64,000 bases of DNA, taken from positions 102,100,511-102,164,510 of the forward strand of contig CM031602.1 in NCBI GenBank assembly GCA_018398815.1, written 5' to 3'. A program made the translations under genes and the position numbers. The notes beneath the pieces are model-generated. The model made no database searches. It was given only the letters and a program-made list of their open reading frames with translations, and was not told the origin of the DNA. The stretch is from Conus ventricosus (lineage: Eukaryota > Mollusca > Gastropoda > Neogastropoda > Conidae). Position 1 is the stretch's first letter. Each line of letters opens with the position of its first letter. Below are positions 23,860 through 36,054 of the stretch, piece after piece.

Positions 23860-24720
23860 GCGTTCGCACAGCTCACATAGATGCTGACCAAGGCGACCCT
23901 GACGTGTTTACGGACCTACCGACGCTGACTAACTTGGAGGAATGTCATATCCGTTTACGAGACTCTACTCCTGTGCGTTGCAAAGCCATACCCGGTACCA
24001 TACGCACAGAGGAATACAGTGAAAGATGAAGTGGCGAGATGCTGATGTTAGGGATTCATAGAACACTCCACGTCGCCATAGTCATCGCCAGGGTCCTAGT
24101 TAAGAAAAAGGACGGAAAGAACCGCTTCAGCGTGGATAACAGGCGTTTAAACAAGGTCGTGGAGTTTGAACTGTAGAGCCAATGCCAGAAGGTAGACATT
24201 TACTCGCAAGCTTGGGCAAAAGAGTTCCTCCGCAAAATCGCCCCCCGATCTGGCTAAAGGCTATTGCAGATCCCTGTGGCTGAAGAAACCGACTCCAAAA
24301 CAGCTTTCATCACTCCATCAGGGTTTGTTTCCGTGGCGGGTGGTACCAGTGTATGGTTTGTGTACATCAGGAGGTGTCTTCACTCGATGAGAGAAGCTGA
24401 AGCTAGCCTCTATGATACAGAGAAGTTTAGATAATTTTCAACGACGAACATCCCTGGTGCCACGGAGACTCAGGAAGATCACATCCAGTGCTTGACAGTT
24501 ATTTCCCGACGGCTTGCGGAGTGCAACATGACAGCAAGGCCAACCAAGTGAGAGCTCGTTGCCGTGAGGTCGAGTACCTTGGTCACAAGGTTGGCAGAGG
24601 GAAAGATGTCGGCCTAACGGAGGACAATATGGCTAAGATCCAGGCAGCAACCAGACCTGAAACCAAGACAGTCCGTAGTTATATTGTGCCCTGGTAGGCT
24701 ACTACCAGCCGATAACACCT
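23860..24720 (+). pseudogene. pol: pol of element C: reverse transcriptase
   Basis: Fragments in order: a pre-RT stretch with RLRDSTPVRCKAIP (about 23952-23993), VKDEVARMLMLGIIEHSTS (about 24022-24075), VRKKDGKNRFCVDYRRLNKV-like (about 24098-24160), KIDLAKGYWQIPV-like (about 24232-24280) and SKTAFITPSGF (about 24292-24325). Further RT sequence with a tail of EYLGHKVG (24570-24594) precedes RNase H. The YXDD catalytic block is not cleanly readable near 24420-24480. It lies downstream of the integrase. Confidence 0.75.
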
Positions 24721-25265
24721 CAGTTCTCTGATATTTCTCTTCACAGAACCAACCCAGACCAAGGTGGAGAACCAAGGAAAGTTCGCTGGACACACCGGAA
24801 TGCCAGGAAGCATTGAGAGTCCTCAAGGAGAAGTTCTGTGGGCACCCGCCTGAGTGCAGGCTCCCAGCGCCTGACTGCAAGTTCGTTCTGCAATACGTGA
24901 TGGCGTCGAGACAGGGATCGAGCCATTCTACTCCAGGAACAGGAGGGTTTGCTGCACCCACTGGTATGTGCTAGCAGAAGCTCTTGCCTTCTGAGAGAAC
25001 CTAACTACCCCAAAGTCGAGAATGGAGTGCCTAGCACTGGTGTGGGGAGGAATCAGTTTGCCCAGTACCTTACGTGTACAAAGTTAGGGATCCAGGTGGA
25101 TCACTCCCTTGCAGTATCTCGAGTGGGTCAAGTCGACTAATGGAAGGGTAACAACAGGTGGGCACATACAGCTGGCAGCCCTACAAAGTTCAAGGTTGAG
25201 GCTATCCCTGTGATCAGAAAGGCGTCAGCAGACTACCTCAATAGGCTGGGTGTGCATTGGAGGGT
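24721..25265 (+). pseudogene. pol: pol of element C: RNase H
   Basis: The domain follows RT and includes the segment with HPLVCASR (24955-24978) and, at its end, VEAIPVI and ADYLNRLG (about 25229-25252). The last motif is the typical end of a Gypsy RNase H. Only about 110 bp separate it from the polypurine tract GGAAGGGG (25351-25358), so no integrase follows. Confidence 0.7.
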
Positions 25266-25361
25266 ATCAAGAGTATCTGTATACTAAGCATCCTAGTGGT
25301 TTGGAAAGCATTTGTCTACCTGTCGTTAATTGAACGTAGAGATCAATCTTGGAAGGGGTTA

Positions 25362-27537
25362 TATCAGGTCACAGACCATTGCTACTTGAGCCCGTACAAT
25401 GTATGTACTATGTTTACAGATCTAACAATTGGGAGGCGACTCATGTTTGCACATTGCATGTAGGCGGACTGATTATTTCCATGTCAGTGTATGAACTGCT
25501 TGGTTCACCATCAGAGTCAATATTTCCTCTAGATGTGCTAGGAAGAGCCGGCGAACATTACCGCTCACGTCCCGGTGGGCGTTGTGGGGCGTCAGTAGAT
25601 ATCAGTGTGACATCACAGCTTGGAGAAGGTATGGAGTAACCTTGAACTTTTTAGTGTTTTGTCCGTGGAAGTGGGGAAATTGGGGTCATCATCATCCTCA
25701 CGTGAAGTTGCCCAATCATAGTTAACCTTAACTTGAATTAACCAATCACAGCCAATTTTACTGTAAGCAGGCTGAGGGTAAGGTTAACTATCGCTCAGGG
25801 TTTTTAGCAGCTGTTTTTCAAGTGAATCCTCTGACGTTGCGTGTTTGAATTCATGTTGAAAGTCCTGTGAATACCTTCTAGGAACCTTGTGTTTCAGGAT
25901 TCGGCTTCAAGGATTAAGTTAAGCATGCCTTAGTCTGGAGGGACTGATTCTGTTTCTTCTGTGTAAATTGTATTCTTCCACGCTGTTGGAGGTACAAGTA
26001 GAAGGACTGTCATTAACAGTAATTTGGTGAAGACGTGTTGCTTGCATTTAGTGTTGAACTGTAACCGGTGTTTCCAGAGACCCAGATGGGCTGAGACTTG
26101 GGTTTCTGCGTTTCTTGTGAACTATCACCTGTGAACCTGAAATCATTGGTGGGTGAAGACTTGGTTTCTGTGGTTGGGTGCAGTAACGAGCTGGTCTGGG
26201 GATTGGGCCTTGGGTGCGCTGGACAAACCCATCTCGGAGTTGGGCCGGACGACTTGTATAGTTTTTCAAGTATAACTCCCTGCAATCCACCATAGGCTGG
26301 TGCCCGTATCCTGCCTTAGCTGTGCTGTAATCCTGCCTTAGCCTGGTCCCCTGTAAATCCTTTACTTAGCAGAATCACGGGATCCCTGTGCGAGGAGTGA
26401 CTCGCACTGGCTAACTCTTCTTCCTGTTGCCGTGACAGTCCGAGTGGTACATGTGGGAATGTTCGACGACAAACAGGGGCTGTTTATGAGGTAACAGCAT
26501 TGAACAATTATTTCCAGGACCAAGACATGCGCCATCAACATCGTCATGGCGGACTACCCATGGTGTGAAAGAACACTAGCAAAAATCCTATGTGACTTTT
26601 TTAAATTATTTAGTAAAATTCTCCATTGCATAGCTGGTTTATTTGTAAGCTAATTATTCATTTACTTGTGTGATGTCGCAGTCATCACACGGTTATTCAA
26701 GACCAAATTGACTCTTTTATGTGGTGGCAATGAAACATTTATATCAAGACAATTTTACATTACACAACTTTGGATGGGCCATTCTCACGAGTATTTAATA
26801 GCAACCCAGTTACTGATTATCCATTGACATGCGTGTTTTAAGTGCCCAGTTGTTGGAAATGTGACCCGGTTTAATTAATCTTGAAAGTGTGTGAGCATTA
26901 CATAATTGTTTGTAATTTGTGCATTCTATATCGGTGATTTGGTCTTTCACTGCTACAAAATTGTAGTTCAGGGCATTCCTGCATTGTTGTTTGTCTGTCA
27001 TTGTGTTGGAATTCATCCCTGGTTGCTGGCTTGTTTAGAACCAGTAAGTGAATTTGTTTGTGTAAGTCTACGGATACACAGTGTCCTGATTTGGGCCAAT
27101 AGCCAAGGTGTAATCGGTTCATGTGGTTGTATGCATGGTAGCGATTGCAACGAACCAGGCTGGGCCACATTGGGATTTGACCCGAATAAAGGTTTTAGTC
27201 ATGATAAAATTACATGACCTTGTGGTTATTTGGTGTGCAGGGTGTGGGGGGGGGGGGGGGGGGGGGGGGGGGGTGCCTAGAAATCTGTGAGCGAATGGGG
27301 TTAAGTGGTTTTGAATGAATTGAGTTTGAGAAAAGTTTTGGGGAAAAAATTGGTAATGGTTAGTAATGGAATATTCAATGTATTTATGGACCCCGGTGTC
27401 CATGTTTGAATGAAATTATACATGTAGTGAACTGTTCATCTTTTCTGGACTGCTTAATTGAGTTTGGGGCGTTAGGTATTGTAGGTCTGTAAGTCGTCTG
27501 ACCCTCCCTAGTTAGTTCAGTCTTAGCGAGCCTGACA
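25362..27537 (+). repeat. 3' LTR of element C
   Basis: It starts TATCAGG behind GGAAGGGGTTA and ends CCTGACA at 27537. The start would be a perfect inverse of the end if the second base were G, as in the 5' copy. It is collinear with 13895-16129. A G-run of about 30 bases (about 27244-27273) replaces a short G-rich stretch in the 5' LTR. No clear target-site duplication flanks the pair. Confidence 0.85.
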
Positions 27538-28623
27538 ATCTTTACGTGGATATTAGACGGGGGAAAAAATCGTGGCCGGGAAAAAGCTAACACAACTAGT
27601 CAACAAATAACTTATCTACAGCTATAGCACAAAAATGGAAAGTCGACTAACCAAAGATGCCCCCCCTCCCCATCCCCCCCCCCCAAAAAACAACAACTAA
27701 TATTCTCAATACTGACTATTATCTATTATTAGAATTAGCCCAATTGGACTTTTAGCTAATGCACAAAAAAAATATATATTCACTTGCGACAGAAAACATT
27801 TTTGAAAATACTGAACAGACGAATTTGGATTGATTTTGTATTTCATTAACGTACACAGAACAATGTGAACGTATTGATATCTATGACCACCTAACAATGA
27901 ATGTTTTTGACAACTTTGTTTTATAAAACCATCCAGTTTCCATCGCCCAGATCAAGGAACTTAACTGTCGTCTACGAATAAATGTTTTTGATACGTACTT
28001 ACTTAACTTTTCATGACTATTTTATTCATTTCATCGGTGTAAACCAAGACAACGCCAGATTCTCTTTTCAATGAAATTAAAATTAGAAAATTGTACTTTA
28101 CTCTCCATAAGTATAGCACTCTTGCTTGACATAGAGAAGTTAAATGTGAATCCGATATCGTTTGCTCCTCTCATTGCAAGAACAATCAAACCATTCCATT
28201 AAAATATAACACACAGTGTAGGGCACGCAAAGAACTGTTATTTACAGTGTCTCTACTGAGATGAAATGTACTAAATTATTTATAACAATCATCATCTCCG
28301 TGTCTAACTTGTTTAATTTACAAATCTTTCAGCTGCAGTAAGAACTGAGACTTTGAACTACACATAAAACAACTTTAAAAAATTTGAAGGGTAATCAACA
28401 ATAAACTTTTAAAGCCATAATTATAGCAGTACCTCAGCAGTGAATATATAGAATTGTTTTATTTTTCCGAGATAAAAGGACTTTTCTTTGTTACCCGCCG
28501 GGAACGTGTATGCTGCACCCGCACGTTCATTGATTAATGATCCAACAGCGTATAATCTTTAAATGGTTGTAAAAGTGATCATGCAAATTGCAATTTGAGA
28601 TTGGATAATACAAATTAGAAGTG

Positions 28624-28654
<31 letters not shown>

Positions 28655-30429
28655 TTGTGTGTGTGTGGGTGTGGTGTGTTGTGTGTGTGTGTGTGTGTGT
28701 GTGTTGTTTGTGTGTGAGGAGGGCGAAGTATCAATCTCCTTTTATGGGTGCTGTTTAATTAACTCAGTGGAACATGAGCAAGAGTTTTCAGATGCCTATG
28801 CCGCAAACGAATCAGTTTGCAAAAGTTATATACGCATCACATGATTTCCCTCAACGAGTAAATCAGCATTTAAAAGACGGCATCGAAAAGAAACTGAAGA
28901 AGACTCAGAAAAAGTAAAAGAAGATGAAGTTATTTATGATTTTAATAACTATGCAGTTTACGTTCGACGGACCATCTTCATGAACAGAAGTAATCTTCGC
29001 AGTAAAAATACAACAAACAACTAAATAAAAAAAACAATTATTGTAACGCAGCATCCAGACATCACATAAGGTAAATATTGAAAAGAGATGTTATAGTAAT
29101 TAGAAAATGAAGATGCCGTGCAGACGAGAGAGCGATGGTCGATGGTGAGCAAATGGCTATCGATAAACTGGTGCTAATCTTGGTATATTATTTTTCGAAC
29201 AGAACAGATACTGCAAGCAGGCGAAAAAAGTATTGTTATTCATCTATCAATGATAGTACACACTTAAATGTATTTTGCTTAGAGGTAATATCAAACTTTT
29301 ATGCTCAGGTGGCAAGCCAAGTGCTCTCCTATTGTGCCGACACTGTGGGATTGGATGTTGCCGTTGTTCCAAGTTGAAAAGGTTTATTTGTATGCTCTAA
29401 AGAAGTTTAGGGGTATTGGGGGGGGGAGGGTTAGAAATGCCTGCAGATCTAGTCTATAGGAGAATGTTGGACATTACCCCAGTCACGCTATTACATGGAT
29501 TCAAATGTGCCGTGTATTCGACGCAGCTAAAGAATCACGGATTAATGATAGGAGCTGCGTTTTGAAAGCTACAAATGTTCTTTTTGTATAGATTCAGAGG
29601 TAAATCCAAATGGGCGTCAAGTGTCAATAAATCACATTTATGATAGTTTTGAGTTTGTATTGTTTGAACTGGGTGTGCAAATGTAAATACGTTTTGTCAA
29701 AATGTTTTCTTCAAGAAAATATTGACAGCATATAGCACAACTGGAATCAACATGTTAAGGAAAGAGATAGTGTTTTCTGTGGTAACAGATATCGTTTTAA
29801 AATTATCCCAATAAGTGCGATAATACCTTCTTTCAATATTGACAGGCATATAGAAAACTACATCACCAAGTTTATGATGTGGGTGTCAGATGTAGCCAAG
29901 GTGAAGTCAAGTGGTATAAAATGTAAATTCTGAGAGCCAGTTTGATATGAAAAGGTAAATGAATGACGAAATACAATTTTTGTTCCTTCTGTCACTGCTG
30001 ACATTGACTTTTATGGGAGGAATATAAATGTTTTTAAATACTAGCAAAATTTCAGTGATTTTCATGTCACTTTGTTAATGATGAATAAACACACAACGAA
30101 GTTGAAGAATTGTGCATAAATGTAAATAAAATCTTCAGTCGCGCTCCTGTTGTTAGTTTAATAAATTCATTGAACAAGCTGTATACCCCCCTTACTTGAA
30201 TACAGATAACGACAGATATGAATTTAATATCGGTCAGTACTTGTACGTCTATGCTCATGTGTAGTAAACTGCGTTTTAAAGCGATAGGATATCCTTTTGC
30301 TGTTGGAGTTGTTGATGTTGTTTACACTCCTTCATGAATGAGTTATCATGCCATCCCTCGTCAGAAGGGCTGAGCCTATCCTGAATAAAACAGCTTTCAA
30401 TTTGAGGGCTGACCGCCAGAACCAAGTAT
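27538..30429. other. AT-rich non-coding stretch, no recognised gene
   Basis: About 2.9 kb of AT-rich DNA without a convincing open frame or recognisable element on either strand. It holds a (TG)n microsatellite at 28621-28718 and short C- and G-runs at about 27660-27690 and 29418-29429. Confidence 0.6.
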
Positions 30430-30475
30430 CTCATATATATAAATTTATATATATATATATATTATATATAAATAT

Positions 30476-30556
<81 letters not shown>

Positions 30557-30615
30557 CAGAGGGGCGAGAGAGAGAGAGAGAGAGAGCGAGAGAGTGAGAA
30601 GAGAGAGAGGGAGAT
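30430..30615. repeat. (TA)n followed by (GA)n microsatellites
   Basis: Interrupted TA repeat at about 30430-30521, then interrupted GA repeat to 30615. The TA part is self-complementary. Long frames on both strands here are repeat artefacts. Confidence 0.95.
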
Positions 30616-30754
30616 TTCGTGCAGTATGTCTAGTGTGAAGAAGTCCGTGATTTTGTGATTCTCACTGCAGGTAATAGTTTGTCTGTGACAAGGTACCAAT
30701 TCCACAGCAGAACGAAGATGGGACAATGGCGTATCCCATACCCACTGACATCAA

Positions 30755-30756
<2 letters not shown>

Positions 30757-30789
<33 letters not shown>

Positions 30790-31027
30790 TTGTTGTGTGT
30801 GTGAGTGTTGTGTGTGTGTGTGTGAGTGTGTGTTTTGTGTGGTGTGTGTGCTGTTATGAGTTGTGTGTTGTGTGATCTATTGGTGTTCGTGTGTGGGTGT
30901 GTTGTGTGTGTGTGTGTGTGTGTGAGTGGTGTGTGTGTGGTGTGTGTGGTGTGTGTGTGAGTGTGTGTGTGTGCATGAGCGCACGTTTGTATGTGATCAC
31001 GCGCGCGCGCACGTGTATGTGGTTGTG

Positions 31028-31075
<48 letters not shown>
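30757..31075 (+). repeat. (TG)n microsatellite, outer left end of the palindrome
   Basis: Long interrupted TG/GTGTG repeat with a GCGC-rich interruption (about 30990-31015). It mirrors the (CA)n tract at 35727-36052, which carries an equivalent GCGC-rich interruption near 35810. Confidence 0.9.
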
Positions 31076-31076
<1 letters not shown>

Positions 31077-31326
31077 GTAGTTTCAGGCGCGCGCTCATGA
31101 ACACATACACATGAATGTTGTACAAGAGGTAAACAGATTAAAAGAATGTATGTTTATGGAGCGAGACAGCTAAACGAAAGCAACCAGGGAGGAGTTGTGA
31201 CCGAGGACGAATAAAGGAATGGCAGTTAACACATCTGTGTCATTCATCCGTGGACATTCTATCCAGACAACATGTGTGTGAATAAGTCGTGAGTGGGAGC
31301 AAATAGTAACACACAACACACAAATC

Positions 31327-31361
<35 letters not shown>

Positions 31362-33354
31362 CACACACCCACACCACACACACACACACACACACAACCA
31401 CACACACACACACACACAGCACACACCCACACACACACTCCCTGAATACGTTTTGCGGTTGAAATCACTGCTCAGCTGCGCACAGTGACTAACTGTCAGT
31501 GTCCACGCATCAGCTGCCATTCACATCTCCATGGCTTTCCGTCAGATGTCACCTACTCGCTCATTCCGATTCAGCTTCATGCAGCCGTCAGCTTTCACTT
31601 GTACCTCCAGCAGTCTTTTTGCTCTGTTTCAGCATCCATCAGGCTGATTCTGTTCAGCTCCAGCAGTCTGTTCTTTTCACCTCCAGCCAGTCTGTTTGCT
31701 CTGTTTACCACCTCCAGCAAGTCTTTTGTTCCTTCACTCCAGCAGTCTGTTTGTTCTGTTCACCTCCAGCATCTGTTGCTCTGTTCACCTCGCACCATTC
31801 TGTTGCTTTGTGTTCACCTCCCGCATCTGTTGCTCTGTTCAGTATCCCAGCAGACTGTTTGCTCTTTTCATAAACCCCCACAGTCTGTTTAGCTCGTGTT
31901 CACCTCCAAGCAGTCTGATTGTACTGTTCACTTTTCTCAGCAGTCTGTTTTGCTCTTTTCACCTCCAGCAGACTGTTTGCTCTTTTCACCCACCCCCAGA
32001 CAGTCTGTTTGCTCTTGTTACCTCCAGCATTCGATTGTACTGTTGCCTTCCCAGCATCTGTTTGCTCTTTCAACGCTCCAGCAGTCTGCTTTTTCACCTC
32101 CAGCAGTCCGTTGCTACTTTTCACCCCCAGCAGTACTGTTTGCTCTGTTCACCTCCAGCAGTCTGTTTGTCTGTTCACCTCCAGCAGCTGACATTTGTTC
32201 AGTTCACTCCCCAGCAGTCTGTTTTGTTCGTTCACCTCCCAGCAGTCCCTGATCCGTATCAGTCACTTCCAGCAGTCCTTGTTGCTCTGCTGTTCACCTC
32301 CAGCATTCCTGCACTGTTCACCTCCCACAGCAGTTCTGATTGTCGTTCACCATCCAGCAGTCCTGTTTGTTCTGTTTCCCCTCCACAGTCTGTTGCTTTA
32401 ATCAACCTCCATCAGTCGGTTTGCTCTCCCCAGCTCCACAGTCTGTTTTACCTCTCCTCCCACTCCACAGGCCTGTTTTCTATGCATCTCGCAACAGTCT
32501 GTTCCCATCCATCCCACATCTGTTTGTTATATTCAGCTCCAACAGTCTCTTTGCACTTTACAGCTCCACAGTCCCGCTTGTTCTCTAATGCTCCATCCGT
32601 CTGTGCTTTAACTAATCCAGCAGTCTATTCTTTACTGTTCAGCTGTCTGATCTTTTACAGTTTCCAGCAGTCTGTTCTTTACTTTCCAGCTGTCTGTTTT
32701 CTTTATACTGTTTCCAGCGAGTCTGATCTTTACTGTTCCAGCTTTCCTGTCTTACTGTTCCACAGTCTGTTTCTTTACTGTTCCAGCTGTCTGTTTCTTT
32801 ACTGCTCCAGAAGTCTGTTCTTTTTACTGTTCCACAGACTGTTCTTTACAGTTCCAGCAGTCTGTTTGTTCGTTACTGTTCCAGCAGTCTGTCTCTTTAA
32901 CTGTTCCAGCATTCCGTTCTTTATACTGTTTCCATCAGTCAGTTCTTTACTGTTCTCAGAGACTGTTCTTGTAACTGGTTCCAGCAGTCTGTTCTTTCAC
33001 TGTTGCCGCAGACGTTCTTTACTGTTCCAGCATTCTGATTTGTTTTTTACCCTGTTCCATCTGTCGTTAATTACTATCCAGCAGTCTGTTATGTTTTCTT
33101 TAACTATTCCAGCAGTCTCTTCTTACTGTTCCAGCATCTGTCTGTTTTCCTTTACTGTTCCGAGCAGTCCTGTTCTTTACTGTTTCCACAGAAATGTTCT
33201 TTACTGTTCCACAGACTGTTTCTTTACTGTTCTTTACTGTTCCAGTAGTCTGTTCTTTACTGTTCCAGCAGTCTGTTTCTTTACTGTTCAGCAACTGTTC
33301 TTACTGTTCCAGCTGTCTGTTCTATTACTGTTCAGCCACTGTTCGTTACCAGTT
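31077..33354 (+). repeat. Left palindrome arm: flank plus 23/27-bp satellite
   Basis: A unique flank (31077-31600) holds (CA)n at about 31327-31435. The satellite follows. From about 31600 to 32350 the unit is 27-bp CACCTCCAGCAGTCTGTTTG plus CTCTGTT. At about 32430-32590 it is a CAGCTCCA-type unit. From about 32600 to the gap it is TTTACTGTTCCAGCAGTCTG plus TTC. Units are riddled with one-base indels. The order of subfamilies is the exact mirror of the right arm. Confidence 0.9.
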
Positions 33355-33454
33355 NNNNNNNNNNNNNNNNNNNNNNNNNNNNNNNNNNNNNNNNNNNNNN
33401 NNNNNNNNNNNNNNNNNNNNNNNNNNNNNNNNNNNNNNNNNNNNNNNNNNNNNN
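33355..33454. other. Assembly gap, 100 N
   Basis: Exactly 100 N at the point where the satellite switches strand. A round 100 usually denotes a gap of unknown size. Confidence 0.99.
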
Positions 33455-35262
33455 GAACAGTAAAGAACAAACAGACTGCTGGAACGGTAAAGAACAAACA
33501 GACTGCTGGAACTGTAAGGACCAGACTGCTGGAATAGTAAAGAACAGACAGACTGCTGAAATAGTAAAGAACAGACTGCTGGGAAAAGTAAAGAACAAAC
33601 CGACTGCTGGAACAGTAAAGAACAAACAGACTGCTGGAATAGTAAAGAGCAGACAGACTGCTGGAACAGTAAAGAACAGACTGCTGGAACAGTAAAGAAC
33701 AAATAGACTGCTGGAACAGTAAAGAACAGACTGCTGGAACAGTAAAGAACAGATAGACTGCTGGAACAGTAAAGAACAGACTGCTGGAACAGTAAAGAAC
33801 AGACAGACTGCTGGAACAGTAAAGAACAGACTGCTGGAACAGTAAAGAACAGACTACTGGAACAGTAAAGAAAAAGACAGACAACTTGAACAGTAAAGAA
33901 TATGCTGCTGGAACAGTAAAGAACAGACAGAAAGCTGGAACAGTAGAAGCAGACAGACTGCTGTAGTAGTAAAGAACAGACTGCTGGAATAGTAAAGAAC
34001 AGACTGCCGGAACAGTAAAGAACAGACTGCTGAAACAGTAAAGAACAGACAGACTGCTGGAACAGTAAAGAACAGACGGACTGTTGGAACAGTAAAGAAC
34101 AGACAGCTGGAACAGTAAAGAACAGACTGCTGGAACAGTAAAGAACAGACAGACAGCTGGAACAGTAAAGAACAGACAGACTGCTGGAACAATAAAGAAC
34201 GACTGCTGGAACAGTAAAGAACAGACAGCTGGAACAGTAAAGAACAGACAGACAGCTGGAACAGTAAAGAACAGACTGCTGGAATAGTAAAGAACAGACG
34301 CTGGGAAAAGTAAAGAACAGACTGCTGGAACAGTAAAGAACAGACAGACTGCTGGAACAGTAAAGAACAGACTGCTGCAACAGTAAAGAACAGTCTGCTT
34401 GAACAGTAAAGAACAGACTGCTGGAACAGTAAAGAACAGTCTGCTGAAACAGTAAAGAACAGTCTGCTGGAACAGTAAAGAACAGACAGACTGCTGGAAC
34501 AGTAAAGAAAAAGTCTACTGGAACAGTAATGAACAGACTGATGGAATAGTAAAGAACAGACTGATGGAACAGTAAAGAACATACAGACTGCTGGAACAGT
34601 AAAGAACAGACTGCTGGAGCATTAGAGAACAAAGCGGACTGTTGGAGCTGTAAAGAGCAAGTACACTGTTGGAGCTGAATATAACAAACAGACTGCTGGA
34701 GATGGAGGGAACAGACTGTTGGAGCTGACTATAACAAACAGACTGCAGGAGATGGAGGGAACAGACTGTTGCGAGATGAATAGAACAGACTGTTGGAGCT
34801 GGAGAGAGTAAGCAGACTGCTGGAGCTGGGGGAGAGCAAACAGACTGCTGGAGTTGCATAAAGCAAACAGACTGCTGGAGGTGAACAGAGCAAACAGACT
34901 GCTGGAGGTGAGCAGAGCAAACAGACTGCTGGAGGGAACAGAGCAGACAGACTGCTGGAGGGAACAGAGCAAACAGACTGCTGGAGGTGAACAGAACAAT
35001 CCGACTGGCTGGAGGTCAACGAGCCCGACAGACTGCTGGAAGTGAACAGAGCAAACAGACTGCTGGAGGTGAACAGAGCAAACAGACTGCTGGAGGTGAA
35101 CAGAGCAGACAGACTGCTGGAGGTGAACAGAGCAGACAGACTGCTGGAGGTGAACAGAGCAGACAGACTGCTGGAGGTGAACAGAGCAAACAGACTGCTG
35201 GAGGTGAACAGAGCAAACAGACTGCTGAGGTGAACAGAGCAAACAGACTGCTGGAGGTACAA
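33455..35262 (-). repeat. Right palindrome arm: satellite in inverse orientation
   Basis: 33455 to about 34620: CTGCTGGAACAGTAAAGAAC plus AGA (23 bp), with 27-bp variants carrying an extra CAGA. 34620-34860: CTGTTGGAGCTGAATATAAC-type units. 34860-35262: CTGCTGGAGGTGAACAGAGC plus AAACAGA (27 bp). This arm is much cleaner than the left one. Because 27 is divisible by three, long open frames such as Gln-Gln-Ser-Val repeats appear, but they are not genes. Confidence 0.95.
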
Positions 35263-35420
35263 AGTGAAAGCTGACGGCTGACACTGAAGCTGAACGGAAT
35301 GAACGAGTCAGGTGACAGCTGACGTGAAAGCCATGGAGCTGTGAATGGCAGCTGATGCGTGGACACTGACAGTCACGTGCGCAGCTGAGCCTGTTGATTT
35401 CAACCGCAAAACGTATCCGG

Positions 35421-35479
<59 letters not shown>

Positions 35480-35844
35480 GTGTGTGTGTGTGTTTACTAT
35501 TGCTCCCACTCACCGACTTCATTCACACAACATGTTGTCTGGGATAGAAAATGTCCATTTCCCACGGATGAATGACACAGATGTGTTAACTACCATTCTT
35601 TATTCGTCCTCTGTCCACAACTACTCCCAGGATGCATTCGCTGTCTCGCTCACATAAACATCCATTCTTTTAATCTGTTTACCTCTTGTACACATGTATG
35701 TGTATGTGTTCATGAGCGCGCACCTGCACACACCCCACAACACACACACAAAACACACACCACACACACACACACACAACACACACACACACACCACACC
35801 ACACACACGTGCGCGCGCGTGTGCACACATACACACGCTCGCTC

Positions 35845-35927
<83 letters not shown>

Positions 35928-35955
35928 ACACACACAGTTCAAAACAACACACACC

Positions 35956-35998
<43 letters not shown>

Positions 35999-36006
35999 CA
36001 CACACA

Positions 36007-36052
<46 letters not shown>
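35263..36052 (-). repeat. Right palindrome flank and (CA)n tract
   Basis: 35263-35720 is the inverse of 31085-31600, including the block around GCAGCTGATGCGTGGACACT and CTTTTAATCTGTTTACCTCTTG. (TG)n at 35424-35492 corresponds to (CA)n in the left flank. The CA tract runs from 35727 to the LTR of element D at 36053. Confidence 0.9.

Positions 36053-36054
<2 letters not shown>

Noticed and set aside
30430..30521. TA palindrome as a functional cruciform or origin
   Set aside because: It is a simple TA microsatellite; self-complementarity is inherent and there is no associated gene or element end.
31696..33537. 613-codon frame through the satellite and N gap
   Set aside because: It is a by-product of 27-bp units being a multiple of three and of N codons; the peptide is a periodic Ser/Leu/Phe/Cys pattern with no start context or homology.
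33455..35262. CRISPR-like array
   Set aside because: Units are contiguous variants without unique spacers, and the context is animal DNA; it is a tandem satellite.
33346..35509. Long minus-strand frames (428 and 295 codons) in the right satellite arm
   Set aside because: Same periodic artefact; content tracks the satellite subfamilies exactly.
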